64,000 nucleotides of DNA. Origin: Candidatus Eremiobacterota bacterium (GTDB taxonomy: Bacteria; Vulcanimicrobiota; Vulcanimicrobiia; Vulcanimicrobiales; Vulcanimicrobiaceae). Positions 57,239 to 64,000 of this stretch are shown piece after piece; position 1 is the first letter of the stretch, and each line of letters starts with the position of its first letter. The notes beneath the pieces are model-generated. The model ran no database searches. It had not been told where the DNA came from and was given only the letters and a program-made list of their open reading frames with translations. Where the stretch lies: NCBI GenBank assembly GCA_019235885.1, contig JAFAKB010000018.1, positions 1 through 64,000 on the forward strand. Reading direction: 5' to 3'. Made by a program: the position numbers and the translations under genes.

Positions 57239-58261
57239 TTGAATCAGACTGGGGTCCGCATCGCGGGCGTCGGGCACTACGTGCCCAGCAAGGTGCTCAC
57301 CAACGCCGACCTCGAGAAGCTGCTCGACACGTCGGACGAGTGGATCACCACGCGCACCGGGATGAAGGAGCGGCACATCGCCGCCCTCGACGAGCCGACC
57401 AGCGAGATCGCGCTCGCCGCGGCGCGCCACGCGCTCGACAACGCCGGCCTCACCGCGAAAGAGCTCGACTGCGTCATCGTCGCGACCGTCACGCCGGACT
57501 ACGCGTTTCCGGCGACCGCCTGCATCGTCGGCGCGAAGCTCGGCGTGCCGGGCGTCCCCGCGTTCGACATGGAGATCGCGTGCAGCGGCTTCATCTACGG
57601 GCTCACCGTCGCTGCGAGCATGGTGCGCACCGGGGTTTTCAAGCGCGTCCTGCTGGTCGGCGCCGAGGAGCTCTCGCGCCTGGTGAACTACGAAGACCGC
57701 GGGACCGCGGTGCTCTTCGGCGACGGCGCGGGCGCGGTCGTCCTCGAAGCGAGCGAGACCGACTCGTTCTTGGGCTGCGAACTGGGCGCCGACGGTTCCG
57801 ATCCGAACGCGCTGAAGCTCCCGATCAGCGGGACGGCCGATCCGCCGATCACCGCGGAGGACCTCGCCTGCAAGCGCAACACGATCTCGATGGACGGCAA
57901 GGAAGTCTTCCGCTTCGCCGTCACCAAGATGATCGAAGCCACGAACGTCGCGCTCGATAAGGCGAACATCCACTCGCACGACGTCTCGTGGGTGATTCCG
58001 CACCAGGCGAACATCCGCATCATCGAAGCCGCCGCGAAGCGGCTGGCGATCCCCGACGACCGCGTGGTCGTCAACATCGACCGCTACGGGAACACCAGCG
58101 CGGCGTCGATCCCGATCGCGCTCTCCGAGACCGTTGCCGCGGGCAAGCTCAAAGACGGCGACGTGCTGCTCTTCGTCGGCTTCGGCGGCGGCTTGAGCTG
58201 GGGCGCGGTGACCTGGCGCTGGAACACGCAGCGCACCTACGCCAACGGCAAAGCCGGCTAG
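57239..58261 (+). CDS. fabH: 3-oxoacyl-ACP synthase III
   Basis: A 340-residue KAS III that starts fatty acid chains from acyl-CoA and malonyl-ACP. The catalytic Cys lies in FDMEIACSGFIYGL near residue 115, the His in VIPHQANIRIIEAAAKRL and Asn in DRYGNTSAASIPIAL. TTG is the start, right after the rpmF stop. Length is normal. It begins fabH-fabD-fabG-acpP. Confidence 0.96.
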   Translation: MNQTGVRIAGVGHYVPSKVLTNADLEKLLDTSDEWITTRTGMKERHIAALDEPTSEIALAAARHALDNAGLTAKELDCVIVATVTPDYAFPATACIVGAKLGVPGVPAFDMEIACSGFIYGLTVAASMVRTGVFKRVLLVGAEELSRLVNYEDRGTAVLFGDGAGAVVLEASETDSFLGCELGADGSDPNALKLPISGTADPPITAEDLACKRNTISMDGKEVFRFAVTKMIEATNVALDKANIHSHDVSWVIPHQANIRIIEAAAKRLAIPDDRVVVNIDRYGNTSAASIPIALSETVAAGKLKDGDVLLFVGFGGGLSWGAVTWRWNTQRTYANGKAG

Positions 58262-58280
58262 TGCTCGGCCAAGACAACTA

Positions 58281-59246
58281 ATGCGCGTCGGCGTCATCTT
58301 CCCCGGACAAGGCTCGCAAGTCGTCGGCATGGGCGTCGACGTCGCGCGCGCGTACCCGCAAGCGATGGCGTGCTTCGCGGCCGCGAAGACCCTGCTCGGC
58401 TACGACGTGTTGAACCTCTGCGAGCACGGCCCGCAAGAGCGGCTCACCGAGACGCGCTACGCGCAGCCGGCGATCTTCGTCGCGAACGTCGCGCTGGCGA
58501 AAGCGGTCGGCGAGGGGTTGCGGCCGGTCGTCAGCGCCGGGCACTCGTTCGGCGAGTACTGCTCGCTCACGCTCGCCGGCGCGCTGACGTTCGAGACGGC
58601 GCTCACGCTGGTGAACGAGCGCGGGCTCGCGATGAACCGCGCCGCCGCGCAGGCGAACGGCGCGATGGCGGCCGTGCTCGGGCTCGCACCGGACGCGCTG
58701 CGCGCGGCGGTCGCGCAGGCGGTCGAGCGCGGCGCCGGGCGCGTGCAGCTGGCGAACTTCAACGCGCCGGGCCAGATCGTGATCAGCGGCGACGCCGAGG
58801 GCGTGCGCTTCGCGGGCGAGCTCGCGATGGAAGCCGGCGCGAAGCGCGTCGTGCCGCTGAACGTCAGCGGCGCGTGGCACAGCGTGCTGATGGACCCCGC
58901 GCGCGCGGAGTTCGCGCCGCACGTCGCCGCGGCTACTTTCTTTCCGCCGGCGTTCAGCGTGATCTCGAACGTCGACGCGCAGCCGTACGGCGACGACGTC
59001 GAGCGCATCAAAGCGAACCTGGTGCGGTCCGTCACCGACGAAGTGCTCTGGCACGACACCGCGCTCGCGATGGTCGCGATGCAGCTCGACCTCATCGTCG
59101 AGTTCGGCGCCTCCGCGGTGCTCGCGCCGATGTTCAAGCGGATCGAAGGCGCGCCGAAGGCGATCACCGTCTCCGACGCCGCCGCCGTCGAGAAATTGCG
59201 CGCGCAGCTGACCGAGTCGCAGCCACCGGAGCTTGTCGAAGGATGA
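58281..59246 (+). CDS. fabD: Malonyl-CoA:ACP transacylase
   Basis: A 321-residue acyltransferase. Opening VIFPGQGSQVVGMG, nucleophile Ser in SAGHSFGEYCSL near residue 94, and the His in VSGAWHSVLMDPA near residue 200. The C-terminus (TESQPPELVEG) is encoded by a dispersed repeat (59229-59247) that also gives the stop; the native end was probably a few residues earlier. It overlaps fabG by four bases (ATGA). Confidence 0.95.
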   Translation: MRVGVIFPGQGSQVVGMGVDVARAYPQAMACFAAAKTLLGYDVLNLCEHGPQERLTETRYAQPAIFVANVALAKAVGEGLRPVVSAGHSFGEYCSLTLAGALTFETALTLVNERGLAMNRAAAQANGAMAAVLGLAPDALRAAVAQAVERGAGRVQLANFNAPGQIVISGDAEGVRFAGELAMEAGAKRVVPLNVSGAWHSVLMDPARAEFAPHVAAATFFPPAFSVISNVDAQPYGDDVERIKANLVRSVTDEVLWHDTALAMVAMQLDLIVEFGASAVLAPMFKRIEGAPKAITVSDAAAVEKLRAQLTESQPPELVEG

Positions 59247-59247
59247 C
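59229..59247 (+). repeat. Interspersed repeat fragment at the fabD-fabG junction
   Basis: GAGCTTGTCGAAGGATGAC is the complementary half of the palindrome whose other half is inside rnpB at 47241-47259 (shared core GAGCTTGTCGA). It encodes the ELVEG end of FabD and supplies the fabG start ATG. Confidence 0.7.
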
Positions 59248-59983
59248 CGGGAAAGTCGCCGTCGTCACCGGGGCCAGCCGCGGGATCGGGCGCGCGATCG
59301 CGGTCGACCTCGTGCGCGCCGGCGCGGACGCCGCGCTGTTCGGCCGCGACACCGCGGCGCTCGCCGAGACGGAGCTCGCCTGCCGCGAAGCGCGCGCCGG
59401 CGCGAAGGTCGCGGTGCGCGCGGTCGACGTCGCGGCCGAGGACGAGGTCAACGCCGCGATCGGAGCAGTGCTTGCGGAGTTCGGGCGCATCGACGTCGCG
59501 GTCGCCAACGCCGGGCAGGCCAAGGACGGCTTGATCTTGCGCTTCAAACACGACGACCTCGACCGGCTGCTCGACGCGAACCTCAAGTCCGCGTTCTACC
59601 TGAGCGCCGCCGTCGCCAAGCCGATGATGAAGCAGCGCGAGGGCGCGATCGTCTTCGTGTCGTCGATCGTCGGGATTGCGGGTAATGCCGGACAGAGCGC
59701 CTACGCGGCGACGAAAGCGGGCGTCCTGGGGCTCGCCAAGTCGCTCGCGAAGGAGCTCGGCTCGCGCAACATCCGCGTCAACGCGGTCGCGCCCGGTCTC
59801 ATCGAGACCGCGATGACCGCCGAGATGCCGGCTGCGGCGCGCGAGCACTATCTCGCCTCGATCGCCCTCGGCCGCGCGGGCACGCCGCAAGACGTCGCCC
59901 CCGTCGTCACCTTTCTCGCCTCCGACGCCGCCCGTTACGTCACCGGTCAAACCCTGGTGGTCGACGGCGGTTATCTGATGTAG
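59243..59983 (+). CDS. fabG: 3-oxoacyl-ACP reductase
   Basis: A 246-residue short-chain dehydrogenase that reduces 3-oxoacyl-ACP with NADPH. The cofactor motif is TGASRGIG at residues 10-17; NAGQAKDG, Ser in VFVSSIVGIAGN, and the YxxxK pair in SAYAATKAGVLGLAK complete the active site. It is between fabD and acpP, which confirms the fatty acid role. Length and C-terminus are normal. Confidence 0.95.
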   Translation: MTGKVAVVTGASRGIGRAIAVDLVRAGADAALFGRDTAALAETELACREARAGAKVAVRAVDVAAEDEVNAAIGAVLAEFGRIDVAVANAGQAKDGLILRFKHDDLDRLLDANLKSAFYLSAAVAKPMMKQREGAIVFVSSIVGIAGNAGQSAYAATKAGVLGLAKSLAKELGSRNIRVNAVAPGLIETAMTAEMPAAAREHYLASIALGRAGTPQDVAPVVTFLASDAARYVTGQTLVVDGGYLM

Positions 59984-60019
59984 CCCCACCCACTCGCACG
60001 TAGGAGACTGAACGAAACC

Positions 60020-60268
60020 ATGGCTTCCGACACTTTGGACCGCGTCAAGAAGATCATCGTCGAGCAGCTCGGCGTCGAGGCGAACGAGGTCACGCCCGAA
60101 GCGTCGATCACCGACGATCTCGGCGCGGACTCGCTCGACCAAGTCGAGCTCGTGATGGCGTTCGAGACCGAGTTCGGGATCGACATCCCGGACGAAGAAG
60201 CCGAGAAGATCAAGACGGTCGGCGACGCGGTCCAGAAGATCGACGCCGTCGCCGCCGCCAAGGAATAA
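60020..60268 (+). CDS. acpP: Acyl carrier protein
   Basis: An 82-residue acidic carrier. The phosphopantetheine Ser is in [17 protein letters not shown] near residue 38, flanked by the usual helices (ITDDLGAD before, [18 protein letters not shown] after). It follows fabG by 36 bp; ffh starts three bases after its stop. The fabF gene that usually follows is absent. Confidence 0.97.
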   Translation: MASDTLDRVKKIIVEQLGVEANEVTPEASITDDLGADSLDQVELVMAFETEFGIDIPDEEAEKIKTVGDAVQKIDAVAAAKE

Positions 60269-60271
60269 CGT

Positions 60272-61600
60272 TTGCTCGAAGCCCTCAGCGAGCGCTTAGG
60301 CGCCATCTTCGATCGGTTGTCGAACCGCGGCCGGCTCTCCGAGTCGGACGTCGCTGAGGTATTGCGCGAGGTTCGCGTCGCGCTGCTCGAAGCCGACGTC
60401 GCGCTGCCGGTCGCCAAAGAGTTCGTCAACCGCATCAAGGACAAGGCCGTCGGCTCCGACGTCCTGACCTCGCTGACGCCGGCGCAGACCGTCATCAAGC
60501 TCGTGCACGACGAGCTCGTCGAGCTGATGGGCGGCGCGGTGGCGCGGCTGCAGTACAGCGACGCGCCGCCGACCGTGTACCTGATGGTCGGGCTGCAGGG
60601 CTCGGGCAAGACCACGCACGCGGGGAAGCTCGCGCTGCGCTTGAAAGAGCAGGGCCGGCGCTCGCTGCTGGTCGCGGCCGACGTGTACCGCCCCGCCGCG
60701 ATCGATCAGCTCAAGACGCTCGGAAAACAGATCGACCTGCCCGTCTTCGACGAAGGACAGGGCGATCCGGTGAAGATCGCGCGCGACGGCGTCGCCGAAG
60801 CGCGGCGGCTCGGCATCCCGACCGTCATCGTCGACACGGCGGGACGGTTGCAGATCGACGAGCGGCTCATGGAGGAGCTCGAGCGGATCAAGGCGGCGGT
60901 GAAGCCGACCGAGATCTTGTTCGTCGCCGACGCGATGACCGGGCAAGAAGCGGTGAACGTCGCGAAGACGTTCAACGAGCGGCTGGCGATCACGGGCGTG
61001 ATCCTGACCAAGATGGACGGCGACGCGCGCGGCGGCGCAGCGCTCTCGATCCACCGCATGACCGGCGCGCCGATCAAGTTCGTCGGGACCGGCGAGAAGG
61101 TCACCGCGCTCGAGCCGTTCCATCCCGACCGGCTCGCCTCGCGCATCCTCGGGATGGGCGACGTCCTCACGCTGATCGAGAAGACGCAGTCGGTCTACAC
61201 CGAGCAGCAGGCCGAAGAACTCGCGGCCAAGCTGCGCAAGTCGCAGTTCACGCTCGACGACTTCTTGGCGCAATTGCGGCAGGTGCGCAAGATGGGGTCG
61301 ATGACCGACATCATGAAGATGATCCCGGGGCTTTCGAAGGCGCTGCCGAAAGTGGAGATCGACGAGAAAGACGTCTCGAAGATCGAGGCGATCATCTGCT
61401 CGATGACACGGCGGGAGCGGGAACGGCCGGAGATCCTCAACGGGTCGCGGCGCAAACGGATCGCGCTGGGGAGCGGGACGCAGGTCGCGGACGTCAACCG
61501 GCTGGTCAAACAGTTCGAGCAGTCTCGGCAGATGATGAAGCAGCTTGGGGGGATGAAGAAGGGGCGGTTTCCTCGGTTGCCCGTGGGATTGGGGCGGTGA
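60272..61600 (+). CDS. ffh: Signal recognition particle protein Ffh
   Basis: A 442-residue SRP GTPase. N-domain helices (LSERLGAIFDRLSNRGRLSE), G1 VGLQGSGKTTHAGKLAL near residue 110, G3 VDTAGRLQIDERL, G4 TKMDGDARGG, and the C-terminal M domain with SMTRRERERPEILNGSRRKR. The start is TTG. The very end (MKKGRFPRLPVGLGR) is odd, and its stop codon lies in the left arm of the inverted-repeat element at 61597-61747, so the tail may have been remodelled by that insertion. Confidence 0.95.
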   Translation: MLEALSERLGAIFDRLSNRGRLSESDVAEVLREVRVALLEADVALPVAKEFVNRIKDKAVGSDVLTSLTPAQTVIKLVHDELVELMGGAVARLQYSDAPPTVYLMVGLQGSGKTTHAGKLALRLKEQGRRSLLVAADVYRPAAIDQLKTLGKQIDLPVFDEGQGDPVKIARDGVAEARRLGIPTVIVDTAGRLQIDERLMEELERIKAAVKPTEILFVADAMTGQEAVNVAKTFNERLAITGVILTKMDGDARGGAALSIHRMTGAPIKFVGTGEKVTALEPFHPDRLASRILGMGDVLTLIEKTQSVYTEQQAEELAAKLRKSQFTLDDFLAQLRQVRKMGSMTDIMKMIPGLSKALPKVEIDEKDVSKIEAIICSMTRRERERPEILNGSRRKRIALGSGTQVADVNRLVKQFEQSRQMMKQLGGMKKGRFPRLPVGLGR

Positions 61601-61747
61601 CGGCGGCCCGGTATGTCGTTTCGGCGGGGACGTGCCGCTGTTCGCATCGTGCGAACAACGGCACTCGGGTTGCTCCGTCGCTCCCGCCATCCTGGCTCCG
61701 CTCCTCCGCAAACGCCCCGCCGAAACGACATACCGGGCCGCCGTCAC
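61597..61747 (+). repeat. 151-bp inverted-repeat element (MITE-like)
   Basis: Two perfect 33-bp arms (61597-61629 and 61715-61747) are exact reverse complements. The 85-bp interior holds a second hairpin, GTGCCG-C-TGTTCGCA / TGCGAACA-A-CGGCAC (61632-61664), and GC-rich degenerate repeats. The left arm carries the ffh stop codon. There is no transposase inside. It may be a non-autonomous mobile element, a REP-like palindrome unit, or a strong bidirectional terminator. Confidence 0.85.
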
Positions 61748-61832
61748 GGCACGATGTTTGCTAAGGCACTTCCCTCTTAGATTTTTCCAACCGCCCGCGG
61801 AGAAAGTTAGCGGGATTTCCTAGAAAGTCGAC

Positions 61833-62123
61833 ATGGTTAAGATCAGATTGCGGCGCATGGGCGCCAAGAAACAACCGACGTACCGATTCGTGGTGGCTGA
61901 TGCTCGGTCGCCTCGGGATGGGCGTTTTCTTGAGATTCTCGGACACTACAATCCGCGGACGGAACCGAAGACACTGGTCGTCGATCAGGAGAAGGCGAAG
62001 CAGTGGCTCGACAAAGGGGCTCAGCCTTCCGATCCGGTGCGGCGTTTGTTCGCCGAGTTGGGGCTTGTGGAGCGCGGAGCGATTCCGGAAAACAAGCGGC
62101 CGCCGAAGGGCAAGAAGAGCTAA
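61833..62123 (+). CDS. rpsP: Ribosomal protein S16
   Basis: A 96-residue small-subunit protein: [20 protein letters not shown] and the conserved [17 protein letters not shown] block. It starts the rpsP-khpA-rimM cluster, with khpA beginning three bases after its stop. GGAGAAAG lies too far upstream (about 35 bp) to be the ribosome-binding site; TAGAAAG is nearer. Its transcription probably starts between the inverted-repeat element and the gene. Confidence 0.97.
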   Translation: MVKIRLRRMGAKKQPTYRFVVADARSPRDGRFLEILGHYNPRTEPKTLVVDQEKAKQWLDKGAQPSDPVRRLFAELGLVERGAIPENKRPPKGKKS

Positions 62124-62126
62124 GCG

Positions 62127-62708
62127 ATGAGCGCGTTCGACGACGAGTTCGGACTCTTCGGCGACGACGACGAGAAGGCTGGCGACGAAGAGCGGAAGTC
62201 GACGCTCGGCGCCCGGCGAATCGCTTCGGACGAAGCCGCGCACGACGACATCGAGCCGGAAGAAGAACGGCCGCGGCGCGGGACGCGCGACCGGCGCGAG
62301 CGCACCGGCGGCGCAGCCGCGCCGTCGGGCGAAGGACGGCGCCCGCGGCGCGAGTACGGCGGCGAGCGCGGGGCGCGCAAGACCGAGGATCCGGCGGTCG
62401 CGCAGAAGCGCGCGCTCGATCTGCTCGCGTTCTTGGCGCGCAAGCTCGTCTCGAAGCCCGACGTCGTGCTGGTCGAAGAGGTCGAGACCGACAAAGGACC
62501 GGTCGTCGAGCTCGTCGTCGAGCACGAAGATCTCGGCAAGGTGATCGGGCGGAGCGGGCGCGTCGCGCAAGCGCTGCGCACGCTCGTGCGCGCGAGCGCG
62601 GAGACGCGGATCAGCATCGACATCATCTCCTTCGAAGACGAAGTCGCCGAAGGCGAAGCGGAGCACGCGAGCGCCGAAGACGACGCCGAGGCAAACGACG
62701 CCGAATGA
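62127..62708 (+). CDS. khpA: KH-domain RNA-binding protein KhpA, extended
   Basis: A 193-residue protein. The C-terminal part (about 88-170) is the KhpA/YlqC KH domain with the RNA-binding loop GKVIGRSGRVAQALR. The N-terminal 85 residues are an added acidic-then-basic disordered extension (DEERKSTLGA, RPRRGTRDRRERTGG) not found in the typical 75-80-residue KhpA. An acidic tail follows the domain. Position between rpsP and rimM is the usual one. The extension may add RNA or protein contacts. Confidence 0.88.
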   Translation: MSAFDDEFGLFGDDDEKAGDEERKSTLGARRIASDEAAHDDIEPEEERPRRGTRDRRERTGGAAAPSGEGRRPRREYGGERGARKTEDPAVAQKRALDLLAFLARKLVSKPDVVLVEEVETDKGPVVELVVEHEDLGKVIGRSGRVAQALRTLVRASAETRISIDIISFEDEVAEGEAEHASAEDDAEANDAE

Positions 62709-62724
62709 GGCGAACGCCGGCCGG

Positions 62725-63234
62725 GTGGTCGGCGTGTTCGGCTTGCGCGGCGAGCTGAAAATCGCCGCCAGCCGCGTCGGCGAGGACGCGCTCGCGCCGG
62801 GACTCTTGCTGCGCGCGACGCTTGCCGACGGCAGCTCGCGCGCACTGCGCGTGCGCGCGATGCGCTTGCACAAAGGACGGCCGCTGCTCGCGTTCGACGG
62901 CGTCGAGGACGCAAACGCTGCGGAGACGCTCGTCGGCGCGACGCTGGCGGTCGACCGCGCTGCAGTTTCTTTGGACGAAGGCGAGTATTTCGACGACGAT
63001 TTGGCCGGCTGCGTGCTCGTGGATGCGGACGGCGTCGAGCTCGCCGAGGTCCTTGCCGTCGAGCATTATCCGGCGCAGGACGTGCTGATCGTCGAGCCGC
63101 GCGGGGCGCGCGGAAAACGGGCGATCGTGCCGCTCGTGCGCGCGTTCGTCAAAGCGGTCGACGTCCGCGCGAAACGGATCGGCGTCGAGCTGCCGGCCGG
63201 GCTGCTCGATGCGGGCGAGGCGGAAGAGGCTTAG
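62725..63234 (+). CDS. rimM: Ribosome maturation factor RimM
   Basis: A 169-residue protein from a GTG start. The N-terminal barrel begins VVGVFGLRGELKIAASR and the PRC-barrel half is EYFDDDLAGCVLVDADGVEL, then PRGARGKRAIVPLVRAFVKA. It helps assemble the 30S head by binding S19. No trmD follows in the usual place; the next gene is on the other strand. The start loses a few residues found in relatives (AGRVVG), but no better codon is in frame. Confidence 0.9.
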   Translation: MVGVFGLRGELKIAASRVGEDALAPGLLLRATLADGSSRALRVRAMRLHKGRPLLAFDGVEDANAAETLVGATLAVDRAAVSLDEGEYFDDDLAGCVLVDADGVELAEVLAVEHYPAQDVLIVEPRGARGKRAIVPLVRAFVKAVDVRAKRIGVELPAGLLDAGEAEEA

Positions 63235-63244
63235 CCGGCGAGCT

Positions 63245-64000
63245 TTAGCGGCGGCGGCGGCGCGGCGGGTTCAAGTACGCGCCGATCGCGGCTTCGACGG
63301 CGCGTTCGGTGGCGAGCTGCGCGCCTTGCGCTCCGCCGGCGTCGTTGCTGTGCGTTTGGTGCCAGAGCAATTTGCCGGCGCAGTCGTGCGCGCTCAGATC
63401 GAACGTTGCGCCGGCGCCGCCGAACTGCGCGTCGGGGCGGGTGGTCAGCGTGCCGGTCAGCACCGCTTTGACGGGATGCGCGGCGCAGGCGGCGGCTGCC
63501 GAAGCGGCGCGTTCGCCGCTGGTGCGGGCGAGGAGGTGCTGCGTCGCGATCTCGCGCAGCGCGGCGTCCGCAGGGCCTTCGACCGGAACGACCGCGATGG
63601 TCTCTGCGGTTGCGGGCGCGGCGGCGACGGTGCGCGGCGCGTTCGACGGAACGGCCGTCGGGCCTGGGGCGGGGACCGAGGTCGGCGTCACGCGGGCGAC
63701 CGAAGCCGCGGCCGACGACGCCTTCGGGGCGGGGCTCGCTTTCGGCGCCGGCGTCTGTTTCTTGCGGCGGCTGAAGAGCTTGTTGAGGTTCGCTTCGGGG
63801 CCGCCGGTGGCGGAGGGGGTCGGGCTGGCGCGCGGGGGCGCGGTGGGGATCGCGGCAAGGCCGCGGTTCGCGTGGCGGGAGATGAACGTTGCCAGGTCGT
63901 CGCCTTGGCCGGCGGCCTCGTTGTAGGTGTTGATCTGGCCGCTCTGGCTGAACAGCACGATCCCGGTCGTCGTGCTGACGACCTGCTCGACCAGCGAGAC
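63245..64000 (-). CDS. Exported or membrane-linked protein, partial (5' end beyond window)
   Basis: At least 251 codons; the reading frame is open to the window edge, so the start lies outside. The visible N-terminal part (VSLVEQVVSTTTGIVLFSQS) is followed by a Pro/Ala/Ser-rich linker of about 90 residues (QTPAPKASPAPKASSAAAS) and then a domain near residues 140-240 (ETIAVVPVEGPADAALREIA; AVLTGTLTTRPDAQFGGAGA) that resembles proteins estimating activities such as curli or secretin-associated lipoproteins. It ends in PPRRRRR. I cannot name a family. It converges with rimM. Confidence 0.65.
   Translation of the reverse strand, partial: VSLVEQVVSTTTGIVLFSQSGQINTYNEAAGQGDDLATFISRHANRGLAAIPTAPPRASPTPSATGGPEANLNKLFSRRKKQTPAPKASPAPKASSAAASVARVTPTSVPAPGPTAVPSNAPRTVAAAPATAETIAVVPVEGPADAALREIATQHLLARTSGERAASAAAACAAHPVKAVLTGTLTTRPDAQFGGAGATFDLSAHDCAGKLLWHQTHSNDAGGAQGAQLATERAVEAAIGAYLNPPRRRRR

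Overview
The window is a high-GC (roughly two-thirds G+C) bacterial chromosome segment that starts in the 3' end of a 23S rRNA gene followed by 5S rRNA. Gene density, GTG/TTG starts, four-base stop/start overlaps and a mostly housekeeping content fit a free-living aerobic bacterium. A deep, poorly cultured phylum such as Eremiobacterota/WPS-2 is my guess from overall character only; the rRNA should decide it. There is no prophage, integrase or transposase gene.

Layout. 0.7-6.3 kb: tautomerase-like membrane protein, ThrE-type exporter, homogentisate dioxygenase, an XRE regulator, ThpR and small or unknown genes. 6.4-10 kb: a non-classical succinate dehydrogenase operon sdhA-sdhB-sdhE without membrane anchors. 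10-18 kb: GAF-GGDEF protein, dnaE, then hisZ-hisG-hisD. 19-23.4 kb: HAD phosphatase, ftsQ-ftsA-ftsZ and a terminator. 23.4-24.6 kb: a decayed patch with two paralogous 90-residue proteins, an HEPN-like remnant and a frameshifted merR that keeps an intact operator. 24.6-30.4 kb: gltX, an NTF2-like secreted protein, an M20 peptidase, SRPBCC, FmdB and a methyltransferase with a proline-rich tail. 30.5-38 kb: tRNA-Leu buried in the 3' end of a GH35 gene, an esterase, and the trans-sulfuration pair. 38-42 kb: DUF5069, glycerate kinase and a minimal lanthipeptide locus (Cys/Thr-rich precursor, perfect hairpin, LanC cyclase). 42-47.5 kb: yvcK-rapZ, DUF2203, DUF1858, a membrane GAF protein, rnpB and tRNA-Ala. 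47.5-51.2 kb: an accessory stretch between two tRNA-Ala genes with two acetyltransferases, a DUF442 phosphatase whose catalytic Cys codon is TGA, a RES-Xre toxin-antitoxin pair and a decayed gene. 51.3-56.5 kb: prolyl oligopeptidase, secreted paralogs, tRNA-Ile and a lytic transglycosylase with two small helical proteins. 56.6-64 kb: yceD-rpmF-fabH-fabD-fabG-acpP-ffh, a 151-bp inverted-repeat element, rpsP-khpA-rimM, and a partial gene at the right edge.

Two loci deserve attention first. At 48.5-48.9 kb a complete DUF442 phosphatase reading frame is interrupted only by TGA at the catalytic cysteine, followed after 20 nt by a perfect six-pair stem closing a GGTC loop; this looks like a bacterial SECIS element and predicts a new selenoprotein family. 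At 40.0-41.4 kb a 55-residue peptide with a class I FxLD-like leader and four [S/T]xxC motifs sits before a seven-repeat LanC with no dehydratase gene nearby.
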